Positions 8,809-17,773 of a stretch of 64,000 nt of DNA are shown here, piece after piece. The translations under genes and the position numbers were made by a program. The stretch is taken from the NCBI RefSeq assembly GCF_002909235.1, contig NZ_PHQQ01000030.1, positions 1 through 64,000 of the forward strand. Reading direction: 5' to 3'. Positions within the stretch are counted from its first letter, which is position 1, and the number at the start of each line of letters is the position of its first letter. The notes beneath the pieces are model-generated. The model did no database searches. It was not told the DNA's origin and saw nothing but the letters and a program-made list of their open reading frames with translations. Origin of the DNA: Arenibacter catalasegens (GTDB taxonomy: Bacteria; Bacteroidota; Bacteroidia; Flavobacteriales; Flavobacteriaceae).

Positions 8809-10152
8809 ATGAAACGTACCTTTTTAAATTTTAAAACCTTAGCAGCAATTGCACTAACAGCAGGCCTAATGACTGCTTGTAGTAACGATGATAATGGTGG
8901 AAATCCAGACCCGGATCCAGATCCAATTGAAGATACTAGATGGATTACCATTGCCGCTGCTAAAATGGGAGATAACCCTGGTGATGGTAACGGAGGAACA
9001 TTAATTTATGCTGTAACCAGTAATGATGCAAAAGACCCTACTGTATCAATATCGCCTTTTGAAAATGGGTTTATTGCCCCTTCCAACAGAACAGCTAGAT
9101 TACAATCCTCTGAAGATGGTAACACTATTTTTAATATTAGCTACGCCGGAGATACTGGCGGAAACTACACAAAGTATACCGTAGAAGGCGGACAAACTTT
9201 TACACCAACAGGTTCTGAGGTAAGTATTGCTCCTTATGTAGGGACTGCCCCGAGATGGATAAAATTATTTGATGGAGATAAAACAGGAGCTGCAGTATAT
9301 GTGTCAACAGAAAACGAATTTGACGAAAATGATAATTATACGCGCACAGATGCCACTATTGGTGTAGTGACCTTAGATTTAGTAAATTCTTCAATTAAAG
9401 AGTTCCAAGAACATAGTGTTGCCTTAAGTGCTGAAGAAGAAGCAAATGGTTATTATATCTCAAGAATTGACATGCCTACTTTAAATGCAGCCGGAGATAA
9501 ATTATATATTGGTGCACGTCTAAGCAAGGTTGATCCTGCCACTGCAGAAAGTGACAGTGATTATGAGATTTTAGGTTCTAAAACTATTGTATTAGATTAC
9601 CCTTCTTTGTTAAATCCATCAGTAATTACTTCTACTGTAGGACACGGAAATACGAACGGATACCGTAGTATTAATTCCTTCGAATATAACGGGAGTGTTT
9701 ATCAGGCCAATCAAAGTGACCCTGAAGGTTCTCACATCTTAAAAATTGATGCCGATAACGAATATGACGATTCTTATGAGTTTAATTTGGATGATACTCT
9801 AGGTGTTGAAGGGGCTTATATCCTTGCTTGGAGACCTGCAGGAAATGGCAAAGCGGTTTTAGCTTACCGCCATGATGGATCTGCAGAAGGTGTAGCAGGT
9901 GCTCAAGGATTTTTCGCTTTGGTAGATTTAAACGCTAAAACAGCTATAAAAATAGATGATATTCCTTATGATCCAGATTTCTACTTATTCCAATACCAAG
10001 GTTTCGTAGTTGATGGAACAGAAATATACGTAACCCAGGGTGCCGTAGGTCAAAATGGAAACATTTACGTGGTGGAAACTGAAACTGGCGAAGTGACTAA
10101 AGGTGCTGAATTAATAAACGTGGCTGGAAGCCACTTTATAGGTGCATTTTAA
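8809..10152 (+). CDS. DUF4374-like lipoprotein, probable receptor partner
   Basis: A 447-residue lipoprotein: signal peptide, then the lipobox MTAC with lipidated Cys24, then a Ser/Asp/Pro-rich linker. The rest repeats beta-rich units of the kind seen in propeller-like proteins (ARWIKLFDGD..., GYYISRIDMPTLNAAGDKLYIGARL, IYVVETETGEVTKGAEL). Layout and neighbourhood fit the DUF4374 family, whose genes commonly follow TonB-dependent receptors in Bacteroidota. I recognise the family with moderate certainty. It starts 20 nt after the receptor stop, so the two are co-transcribed. Likely job: a surface or periplasmic partner of the receptor. Confidence 0.7.
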   Translation: MKRTFLNFKTLAAIALTAGLMTACSNDDNGGNPDPDPDPIEDTRWITIAAAKMGDNPGDGNGGTLIYAVTSNDAKDPTVSISPFENGFIAPSNRTARLQSSEDGNTIFNISYAGDTGGNYTKYTVEGGQTFTPTGSEVSIAPYVGTAPRWIKLFDGDKTGAAVYVSTENEFDENDNYTRTDATIGVVTLDLVNSSIKEFQEHSVALSAEEEANGYYISRIDMPTLNAAGDKLYIGARLSKVDPATAESDSDYEILGSKTIVLDYPSLLNPSVITSTVGHGNTNGYRSINSFEYNGSVYQANQSDPEGSHILKIDADNEYDDSYEFNLDDTLGVEGAYILAWRPAGNGKAVLAYRHDGSAEGVAGAQGFFALVDLNAKTAIKIDDIPYDPDFYLFQYQGFVVDGTEIYVTQGAVGQNGNIYVVETETGEVTKGAELINVAGSHFIGAF

Positions 10153-10354
10153 ACCCATAAAAGTTATTTCTTTTATCAATTCAACTCTAAATGACCTTGG
10201 GCCAAGATAGGCAAATCTGGAAGTACTTCTATTTGGCACAACTTTAAACTCTCCTTAGGGTTTTCCAAAAGAAGTCTCCTTACAGGCCAGAGTTGGAACA
10301 AATGCTATTTAATACAGTAAATATTAAAATTACATAACAGCTATTATTTCTAAG

Positions 10355-10386
10355 ACCGTTATCGGAACTAAGGTTTGGGTAACGGT
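10355..10386 (+). terminator. Hairpin in the gap before the ankyrin gene
   Basis: ACCGTTA 10355-10361 pairs with TAACGGT 10380-10386, followed by a short T-rich stretch (TTTA). It is a weak terminator or attenuator in the 268-nt gap between the lipoprotein and the ankyrin gene. It would let the receptor and lipoprotein be expressed more strongly than the genes downstream. The remainder of this gap shows no ORF and no consensus promoter. Confidence 0.4.
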
Positions 10387-10420
10387 TTTAAAAACTCGGA
10401 AACACAAAAATTATAAGAAA

Positions 10421-11926
10421 ATGAAAACTACTATTTGTAAAACTTTCGCTCTATTTTTCGCTATAGGCTTAATCTCATTTAGCGCCGTAGCACAAAGAGT
10501 CATGGAAAAATCAAGCAACCCCTTTTTGAACGGCGACTATTGGGAAGCTCAACCAAGTATAGCGGCTATTGATTCGACACAGAAAGAAGGGCACTCGGTT
10601 ACAGCGGCCAATGGTGGTGGTTTTGATGCCACTACTTATGCCATATTTGGCAACAATCCTGTAAGCACAATAGAATATTTAATTTCCCAGGGTAATGACG
10701 TAAACAAACGCACCCACGATTCTCGTACCTATGTATTTTGGGCGGCATCACGTGGGAACCTTGAAATTGTAAAATTCTTAGTTGAAAATGGCGCGAAGCT
10801 AGATTTGGTCGACTCTCACGGCTACGGACCAATTTCTTTCACTGCAGCAACTGGACAAACCAATACCGCTATTTATGATTATTTCATTAAAAGTGGGGCC
10901 GACTTAAATAAAGAAAAAGACCATCATGGGAATAATGCACTTCTCATTGCTGCTTCTAGAGCCAAAGACCTTGAACTAGTGCATTATTTCATTGGAAAGG
11001 GTTTGGATATCAATAGTACAGATGACCATGGAAACGGTATTTTTCACTATGCTTCACAAGGTGGAATTATTGCTATTCTTAAGCAATTGAAAGCCCTTGG
11101 GGTTTCAACAAAGAAAAATGAAACCACCGGTGAAAATGCTATTTTCTTTGCCAGTAAAGGCAAAGAAAGCTCCCTGGAGCTCTATACTTATTTAGAAAGT
11201 TTAGGTATTAATGCCAATGTAAAGACCAAAGAAAACGTTACTCCTTTGCATAATTTGGCAAGTTTGTCTAAAGACCTGAAGGCTTTTGATTATTTCGTGA
11301 AGAAAGGTGTAGACCCAAATGAAGTCGATGCTGAAGGAAATACAGCTTTATTGAATGCTGCGGAAAGAAACCAACTGGAAGCGGTTACATACTTTGCCGA
11401 AAGAACGAATAACATAGACCACGCCGATAAAGTTGGACGTACCTCCTTAACCTTTGCCATTCAAGGCAACAGTTCCGAGGTAGTATCCTATCTAATTTCC
11501 AAAGGTGCCAATGTTAGTGTAATAGATAACAAAGGAAATAACTTGGCATCTTACCTTTTTGGTAGCCGGGGTACACCACGTGACTTTGATGAGAAGGTTG
11601 CAGCATTGAAAAATAAAGGTTTTGATTTTAAACAACCGCAAGGCGATTATAGCTCTGTTTGGCATTTAGCTGTTTCTAGAAACAACCTTGGTCTACTTAA
11701 AAAAGTGAGCGAATTTGGTGCAGATATCAACGGTAAGGACCAAAATGGAAACACTCCATTGCACTATGCCGCCATGAAGACCGATAATGCAGAAATATTA
11801 AAGTATTTGATCGCGAATGGAGCTGACCCAAGTTCAACCACTGAATTTGGTGAAACCGCTCACGATTTGGCCAGCGAAAATGAGCTATTGGCCAAGAACA
11901 AAGTTAATCTTCAATTTTTAAACTAA
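10421..11926 (+). CDS. Exported ankyrin-repeat protein
   Basis: A 501-residue protein with a signal peptide (cleavage probably after AVA, residue 24), so it is periplasmic or secreted. From about residue 65 to the end it is built of roughly eleven ankyrin repeats. Clear ones carry the G-x-TPLHxAA signature (for example NGNTPLHYAAMKTDNAEI and EGNTALLNAAERNQLEAV). Some internal units are degenerate. No catalytic domain is visible, so it should act through protein binding. It starts 495 nt before DUF2271-like and PepSY-reductase genes, with a 5-nt gap to the former, so it belongs to this operon. Its partner may be the receptor, the lipoprotein or the reductase. This is the least explained member of the locus. 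Confidence 0.88.
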   Translation: MKTTICKTFALFFAIGLISFSAVAQRVMEKSSNPFLNGDYWEAQPSIAAIDSTQKEGHSVTAANGGGFDATTYAIFGNNPVSTIEYLISQGNDVNKRTHDSRTYVFWAASRGNLEIVKFLVENGAKLDLVDSHGYGPISFTAATGQTNTAIYDYFIKSGADLNKEKDHHGNNALLIAASRAKDLELVHYFIGKGLDINSTDDHGNGIFHYASQGGIIAILKQLKALGVSTKKNETTGENAIFFASKGKESSLELYTYLESLGINANVKTKENVTPLHNLASLSKDLKAFDYFVKKGVDPNEVDAEGNTALLNAAERNQLEAVTYFAERTNNIDHADKVGRTSLTFAIQGNSSEVVSYLISKGANVSVIDNKGNNLASYLFGSRGTPRDFDEKVAALKNKGFDFKQPQGDYSSVWHLAVSRNNLGLLKKVSEFGADINGKDQNGNTPLHYAAMKTDNAEILKYLIANGADPSSTTEFGETAHDLASENELLAKNKVNLQFLN

Positions 11927-11931
11927 TATCT

Positions 11932-12429
11932 ATGAAAAATATAATTATTAAGACCGGTGGTGCCTTGTTTTTAGCATCTGCGCTCTTTATATTATCTTCT
12001 TTTGTAAAGGAACCCGAAGTAAGTTATAAATGTATGATTCAAATGACAAACTATACTGGCGAAAAAGCCTATGTAGTAGTTTCATTAATCAATCCTGAAG
12101 GGAAATACGAAAAGACACTTTACATACAAGGAGACGATAAAGAATGGTTTCCTGATTTAAAAACCTGGTGGAAATTCAGTGATGGCTCAAATGAAAATGT
12201 GGATGCTATTTCAGGAGCTACCATTGGTAACGGGGAACGAAATATCATTTCTTTGGGCTTCAACGCAGCCCAAATTAATATGGGTTACAAAATTCGTTTT
12301 GAGTCTGCTGTAGAAAATCAAGAATACTATGCTGTTGATGTGGAAATTAAACTTAACTCGGCTACCATACAGGAAAAAGTAGATGGTAAGGGTTACATCC
12401 GTTATATAAGAATGGTGCCAAATAGATAA
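11932..12429 (+). CDS. DUF2271-like exported protein
   Basis: A 165-residue protein with an N-terminal signal peptide or anchor (about residues 8-25, ending SSFVKEP). The mature part is a beta-rich domain beginning SYKCMIQMTNYTGEKAYVVVSL and containing WFPDLKTWWKF. I associate this with DUF2271, a periplasmic domain of unknown function that recurs beside PepSY membrane reductases. The family call rests on remembered pattern and context, not on a diagnostic motif. Gaps of 5 nt upstream and 4 nt downstream tie it tightly to the ankyrin and PepSY genes. Confidence 0.65.
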   Translation: MKNIIIKTGGALFLASALFILSSFVKEPEVSYKCMIQMTNYTGEKAYVVVSLINPEGKYEKTLYIQGDDKEWFPDLKTWWKFSDGSNENVDAISGATIGNGERNIISLGFNAAQINMGYKIRFESAVENQEYYAVDVEIKLNSATIQEKVDGKGYIRYIRMVPNR

Positions 12430-12433
12430 TTTT

Positions 12434-14629
12434 ATGATTGTATCGGTATGGAGGTATAGCCATTTACTATTTGCCATTATTTCTTCTATTTTTCTTTTGA
12501 TTGCATCGGTCACCGGGGTTATTCTTGCTGTAGAACCAATTTTGAATAAAATTGAACCCTACAGTATTTCTGGGGCCGATGAACTTTCTTTGGGCGAAAC
12601 CTTAGCGCATATAAATGCAAACTATGAAGAAGTACTGGCAGTATCGCGTGACCGAAACGGTTTCGTAAGTATAACGGCTATTGTAGACGGAAAAAATGAT
12701 GAATTTTATATTGATCCATTTACTGGTGATAAAGTAGGAAGTCTTATTCAAAAAAAGCCTCTTTTTCAGTTTGCCACCAACCTCCACCGCTCTCTCTTTC
12801 TTAAATCTACGGGACGTTTCCTCATTGGATTTGCCTCATTTTTGCTTATTCTCATAAGCATTTCGGGTATAATACTAATAGCAAAAAGACAAGGTGGATA
12901 CAGGCAATTCTTTGCAGCTGTTGTCCGTGAGAATTTTTCTCAATACAGCCATGTAGTATACGCAAGACTTTCCCTAATACCGCTTTTAGCATTGGCTTTA
13001 ACGGGAGTGTACCTTTCCTTGCTTCGTTTTGATATAATACCCGATTCCCAAGTTTCGCTTCAAGTAGATTTTGATGCTATTCGAGAGCAACCTGAAAGAG
13101 ACTATACCGAGTTCGACCTCTTTAAAAACACTCCATTATCGGAGCTGCGAGAGTTAGAATACCCCTTTTCAGAATTTGTAGAGGACTACTATATCATTCG
13201 CCTTAAGGATAGGGAGTTGTACCTGAATCAAATTACAGGAGAGGTTCTTGCGGAAAAAAAACATCCTTCAATTCATATGATATCATCTTGGGCGACGGTT
13301 CTTCATACCGGAGAAGGTAGTATTTTATGGTCTATGGTGCTTGGTCTGGGAAGTTTGGCAATCCCCTTTTTAACTGTGACAGGCTTTATAGTTTATTTTA
13401 AAAGACCTAAAACCAAGATTAAAAATGAATATTCAAAAAATGAAAGTGAGTATGTGATTTTGGTTGGTACTGAAGGGGGCACAACGCTTCATTTTGCTCA
13501 GGAGCTACACAAACAGTTACTATTAGCTGGAAGAAAAAGTTATTTGGGCTTGATGAATCAATATACCCATTTCAAAAAAATGGAACATTTAATAGTTATC
13601 ACCGCCACTTATGGCCAAGGGGAAGCCCCAGCAACGGGTGACAAGCTCATCCAACTAGTTGAAAAAAATCACCAAAAACAGAAATTTGACTTTTTTGTAG
13701 TCGGTTTTGGGGCTACTGCCTATCCCAACTTCTGCCAATTTGCTTACGAAACATATGACGCCTTAAAGGCAGCTAGAAATAGTACTGCTCTGCAAGAGGT
13801 ATTTACGGTCAACGATCAATCTTTCGAAGCTTTCAATAATTGGTCTAAAGCGTGGTCAGAAAAAGTAGGTCTGAATTTACAGTTGGAAAAACCGAAGCTG
13901 ATTTCCAAATCAAAACCGCCATCAACTTTTAAAGTCATACATAAAACTGAGCTTCCCGAAGAGGACACTTTCCTTTTGAGCCTCAAAAACCTTAATGGGT
14001 CGAAACCTATTTCAGGGGACTTGTTATCAGTGGTGCCCGCTGATGGCGCTCGCGAGCGATTGTATTCTATTGGCAAGTTGAATACAGATACTTTATTGAT
14101 TAGCATCCGAAGGCATCAACAAGGCTTATGCTCAAACTATTTATATCAACTTGAACAAGATGATATAATTTCCGCTACTGTCGTTAACAATAGAAATTTT
14201 CATTTTCCAAAGAATGCCAAAAAAACCATATTTATAGCTACCGGAACAGGTATTGGTCCTTTTCTCGGGATGATACAGGAGAATATCCAAAGAAAAGAAA
14301 TTCATTTGTATTGGGGAGCCAGAACAAACGATTCATTCAATCTTTACAAAGAATATATTGAAAGGGCTATCCAAGATCAAAAACTGACTAATTTTATAAC
14401 CGCATACTCCCGTAATCAACCTGAAAAAATTTACGTTCAACATTTAATTCAACGAGATAAAGAGTTGTTTTTAGAGGTTCTAAAAAAGAAGGGTTGCATT
14501 ATGATCTGTGGATCCTTAGCTATGCAAAAGGAAGTTTTAAAAGAACTACAGGAACTCTGCAACGAATATCTAGGTAAAGACCTAAGCCATTACCAAAACC
14601 GAAGGCAAATAAAAATGGATTGCTATTGA
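12434..14629 (+). CDS. PepSY membrane / flavodoxin / FNR-like reductase
   Basis: A 731-residue fusion that should move electrons from NADPH across the inner membrane. Residues 1-330 are a PepSY-associated transmembrane region with four helices (about 11-33, 127-150, 176-197, 296-322). His10, His118, His173 and His291 sit next to these helices and could ligate haem b. Residues about 340-480 are a flavodoxin domain (VGTEGGTT, TATYGQGEAPATGD). Residues about 505-731 resemble the FAD/NADPH half of sulfite reductase CysJ (RLYSIGKL, ATGTGIGPFLG, YWGAR, MICGS, C-terminal aromatic). Related proteins sit in siderophore loci and are thought to reduce imported ferric chelates. The substrate here is inferred from the receptor operon. 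Confidence 0.85.
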   Translation: MIVSVWRYSHLLFAIISSIFLLIASVTGVILAVEPILNKIEPYSISGADELSLGETLAHINANYEEVLAVSRDRNGFVSITAIVDGKNDEFYIDPFTGDKVGSLIQKKPLFQFATNLHRSLFLKSTGRFLIGFASFLLILISISGIILIAKRQGGYRQFFAAVVRENFSQYSHVVYARLSLIPLLALALTGVYLSLLRFDIIPDSQVSLQVDFDAIREQPERDYTEFDLFKNTPLSELRELEYPFSEFVEDYYIIRLKDRELYLNQITGEVLAEKKHPSIHMISSWATVLHTGEGSILWSMVLGLGSLAIPFLTVTGFIVYFKRPKTKIKNEYSKNESEYVILVGTEGGTTLHFAQELHKQLLLAGRKSYLGLMNQYTHFKKMEHLIVITATYGQGEAPATGDKLIQLVEKNHQKQKFDFFVVGFGATAYPNFCQFAYETYDALKAARNSTALQEVFTVNDQSFEAFNNWSKAWSEKVGLNLQLEKPKLISKSKPPSTFKVIHKTELPEEDTFLLSLKNLNGSKPISGDLLSVVPADGARERLYSIGKLNTDTLLISIRRHQQGLCSNYLYQLEQDDIISATVVNNRNFHFPKNAKKTIFIATGTGIGPFLGMIQENIQRKEIHLYWGARTNDSFNLYKEYIERAIQDQKLTNFITAYSRNQPEKIYVQHLIQRDKELFLEVLKKKGCIMICGSLAMQKEVLKELQELCNEYLGKDLSHYQNRRQIKMDCY

Positions 14630-14675
14630 GCTAATACAATTCCGTAGGAAGAAAAATTGAAAATCTGATTTCCGT

Positions 14676-15980
14676 TTAAGTCTTCTGCTTCTTTTTCTGA
14701 GCAGCGGGAAAAAGCACATTGTTTAAAATGAGACGATAACCGGGAGAGCTAGGATGTAGTTCTAATTCGGTTTTAGGGTCCCCTACCCTATGCTGATAGT
14801 CCTCGGGATCGTGACCTCCATAAAATGTAAAAAAGCCCTTGCCTTTAATTCCATGGATATAGCGTGCCTCGCCATTAATTCTATTTTCACCCAATACCAA
14901 TACGGTGGGTTTAATTTCTCCCCTCGCAAAGGCAGTTGTCTGCCCCATAAATCCCTTGACCAAAGCGGTGTGGTTTTGACAAAGCATAGTGGGAACCGGA
15001 TCCCATTTGGCAGAGAAATCCATCAAAGAAAAATAGTCCGTTTCCTTGGGAACATTACCACGGGCATTAGTCATATCTATAGAAGAAAATTCATATTGTA
15101 ACGGATTGCGCTCCAGCGTAAAATTGGTAAAGGCAAAGGTTTTTCCATAGTCCAACTTGCCTTGATAATTGGCGTCGGAAGGGTCGCCATCAAACATGGG
15201 CTCACATATATCCACTCCGTCCGCAGCCAAGGCAATATCAAAACTATCCGTGGCGGAGCACATAGCAAACATAAATCCTCCCCCAATAACGTAATTTCTA
15301 ATTTTTAAAGCTACGGCCCGCTTTTCCTCAGATACTTTATCGAATCCTAACTTTTGAGCCAAGGCCTCCGCACGCTGCTTTCCTTCTATATACCAAGGTG
15401 CTGCTCTATAAGCGCCATAAAATTTTCCATATTGTCCCGTAAAATCTTCGTGGTGCAAATGCAACCAATCGTAGAGCACCAATTTGTCCTCCATAACTTC
15501 TACATCATATACTTGGTCATAGGGAATTTCTGCATATGAGAGCACCATAGTAACCGCATCGTCCCATGGAGAATTATCGTCAGGGGAATAGACGGCAATT
15601 TTAGGTGCCTTCTCCAAAATTACAGCTTCCTGATTTTTGGAAGGACTTGCTATTTCATCTAGAATAATTTGTGTTTGGGAATCGGATAATATCTCAAAAG
15701 ACACTCCCCTTATCTGACATTCCTTACGGATGGCCTCCCCATCGGGCAACAAGAAAGACCCTCCCCTATAATTTAACAACCATTGCACCTTTTGTTGCTT
15801 GGTTAATACCCAATAGGTTATTCCATATGCTTTTAAATGGTTTATTTGAGTTTCCGCGTCCATCGGAATAAGAATACTGGAAGCAACGGACTTTACAGAA
15901 AACAGCAGTACTATAACAAGAAAAATCACCCTCCTAACTGGGGTGTATGGTAGTATATTATTATGGAATAAATCCCTCAA
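14676..15980 (-). CDS. Conserved exported protein, often mislabelled asparagine synthetase B
   Basis: A 434-residue protein with an N-terminal hydrophobic segment (about residues 15-36) that looks like a signal peptide or anchor. It contains a glutamine-amidotransferase-like beta-alpha core (KIAVYSPDDNSPWDDAVTMVLSYA..., GGGFMFAMCSATDSFDIAL, CQNHTALVKGFMGQTTAFARG). The Cys in FAMCSATD would be a nucleophile-elbow candidate. From memory, similar flavobacterial proteins carry the label asparagine synthetase B, but I see neither the N-terminal Cys2 glutaminase nor the ATP-pyrophosphatase motif of AsnB. Function is unknown. It lies downstream of dnaB on the same strand with a 89-nt gap. Confidence 0.65.
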   Translation of the reverse strand: MRDLFHNNILPYTPVRRVIFLVIVLLFSVKSVASSILIPMDAETQINHLKAYGITYWVLTKQQKVQWLLNYRGGSFLLPDGEAIRKECQIRGVSFEILSDSQTQIILDEIASPSKNQEAVILEKAPKIAVYSPDDNSPWDDAVTMVLSYAEIPYDQVYDVEVMEDKLVLYDWLHLHHEDFTGQYGKFYGAYRAAPWYIEGKQRAEALAQKLGFDKVSEEKRAVALKIRNYVIGGGFMFAMCSATDSFDIALAADGVDICEPMFDGDPSDANYQGKLDYGKTFAFTNFTLERNPLQYEFSSIDMTNARGNVPKETDYFSLMDFSAKWDPVPTMLCQNHTALVKGFMGQTTAFARGEIKPTVLVLGENRINGEARYIHGIKGKGFFTFYGGHDPEDYQHRVGDPKTELELHPSSPGYRLILNNVLFPAAQKKKQKT

Positions 15981-16069
15981 ATTCTCTCCTTACAATTATG
16001 TGCATTACCAAGATAGGAAAATCCCATATACTAACAAGTTAAAAAGACCAAACCTATGCCAATAGCAAA

Positions 16070-17617
16070 TTAGAATGGCACATCATTATCATCCTGCATG
16101 GAATCATCGTTCATAGAACTTCCAAAGGCCTCATTGGCATTAGGGAGATTTTTAGTAATGAATGGATTTTCATCCTCTGCATTCATTTTGGATTGAAATT
16201 CGAACGGAGAATCAAAGTCATCCAAATTATCGAATTTACCAAGATGTCCAACGAATTTAAGACGGATATTCTCCAAACCACCATTCCTATGCTTTGCTAC
16301 AATAAATTCGGCCTGGCCAGCAGTGGGGGAACGTTCCTCATCATCCCATTCATCAATCTTATAATATTCGGGCCTATAGATAAAGGAAACAATATCAGCA
16401 TCCTGCTCAATTGCTCCAGATTCCCTTAAATCCGATAGGATTGGTCGTTTACTCCCCCCCCTAGTTTCTACGGCACGGGATAGCTGTGACAAAGCTATCA
16501 CGGGAACATTCAATTCCTTGGCAAGGGCCTTTAAGTTTCTGGATATGGTTGATATCTCCTGCTCACGGTTTCCTCCTTTTTGACTTCCCCCGGCCGTCAT
16601 CAGCTGCAAATAATCAATAACGATCATTTTAATATTGTGCTGTGAAGCCAAACGCCTTGCTTTTGCCCGAAGGTCGAAAATGGATAGCGAAGGGGTATCA
16701 TCAATAAACAAAGGTGCTGTCTCCAAGGCCTTTACCTTAACGTTCAACTGTTCCCATTCATGTTTTTCCAATCTTCCCGTCCTTAATTTTTCGGAGGACA
16801 ATCCCGTCTCCGAAGAAATCAACCTTGTTATTAACTGAACAGATGACATTTCCAGAGAAAAAAAGGCTACACCAATATTGGAGTTTACGGCTATATTCCT
16901 GGCCATGGACAAGGTTAAGGCCGTTTTACCCATACCTGGTCGTGCGGCTACAATAATAAGATCACTGGGCTGCCAACCTGAGGTTAACTTGTCCAATTTA
17001 TCAAAACCAGATGGTATTCCACTGAGTCCCTCTTTGCCTGCAATTTCTTCAATTCTTTTCTTTGCCTGTATCACCAAATTCTGGGCCGTTTCAGCGGAAC
17101 GCTTTAAGTTACCCTGGGTAACATCGTACAACTTGGATTCTGCAGTGTCCAACAAGTCGAACACATCGGTAGAATCTTCATAGGCCTCCTCGATAATTTC
17201 ATTTGAAATCTTAATGAGACTACGTTGTATGAATTTCTGCAGAATAATTCGGGCATGAAACTCTATATGCGCGGAGGAAGCCACCTTTTGTGTCAATTTT
17301 ATAAGATAAAAATCGCCCCCGGCATTCTCTAATCGTCCATCCTTTTTTAATTGCGATGAAACGGTTAATAAATCCACTGGTTCCGAATTTTCAAACAACT
17401 TAAAAATAGCTTCATAGATGTATCTATGGGCATCCTTATAAAAGACTTCAGGATGTAGGATATCTATTACTTCATCGACCCCTTTCTTGTCTATCATCAT
17501 CGCTCCAAGCACAACTTCCTCTAAATCAGTAGCTTGAGGGGGTATTTTTCCCTTTTCCAAGCTAATGATGGTCGACTTGTCTATGCGATGACCAATAACG
17601 GGGTTCGTTTTTTCCAT
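16070..17617 (-). CDS. dnaB: Replicative DNA helicase
   Basis: Hexameric 5'-3' helicase that unwinds DNA ahead of the replication fork. An in-frame ATG at 17635 exists, but MEKTNPVIGHRIDK at 17617 is the better start. The DnaB N-terminal domain (PPQATDLEEVVLGAMMID) is followed by a linker and the RecA-like ATPase: Walker A ARPGMGKTAL (about residue 222 from the chosen start), the FFSLEMSSVQLITR segment, Walker B IKMIVIDYLQLM, and the DLRESGAIEQDAD sensor. No intein is present. The C-terminal tail is acidic and Asn-rich. Followed downstream by the exported-protein gene. Confidence 0.96.
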   Translation of the reverse strand: MEKTNPVIGHRIDKSTIISLEKGKIPPQATDLEEVVLGAMMIDKKGVDEVIDILHPEVFYKDAHRYIYEAIFKLFENSEPVDLLTVSSQLKKDGRLENAGGDFYLIKLTQKVASSAHIEFHARIILQKFIQRSLIKISNEIIEEAYEDSTDVFDLLDTAESKLYDVTQGNLKRSAETAQNLVIQAKKRIEEIAGKEGLSGIPSGFDKLDKLTSGWQPSDLIIVAARPGMGKTALTLSMARNIAVNSNIGVAFFSLEMSSVQLITRLISSETGLSSEKLRTGRLEKHEWEQLNVKVKALETAPLFIDDTPSLSIFDLRAKARRLASQHNIKMIVIDYLQLMTAGGSQKGGNREQEISTISRNLKALAKELNVPVIALSQLSRAVETRGGSKRPILSDLRESGAIEQDADIVSFIYRPEYYKIDEWDDEERSPTAGQAEFIVAKHRNGGLENIRLKFVGHLGKFDNLDDFDSPFEFQSKMNAEDENPFITKNLPNANEAFGSSMNDDSMQDDNDVPF

Positions 17618-17717
17618 GAGTGCTAAATTATACAAATAAGAATTAAGAAGAGTTTTGGGATATTAACAGTTGTTCAACAATTTGCCTGTTGATAAGTTAC
17701 GAAATTTGTTTATAAGC

Positions 17718-17753
17718 AAAAAAAAACTGGAGAATTTCTGCTCCAGATTTTTT
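17718..17753 (-). terminator. Terminator after accA
   Basis: CTGGAG 17727-17732 and CTCCAG 17741-17746 form the stem. On the minus strand it is followed by nine T (A9 at 17718-17726), and there is also a T run on the other side. It separates accA from dnaB. Confidence 0.85.
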
Positions 17754-17773
17754 CACCTTGACAAAAAGGGATA

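Noticed and set aside
14676-15980. Asparagine synthetase
   Set aside because: No AsnB catalytic motifs; kept as a conserved exported protein of unknown function.
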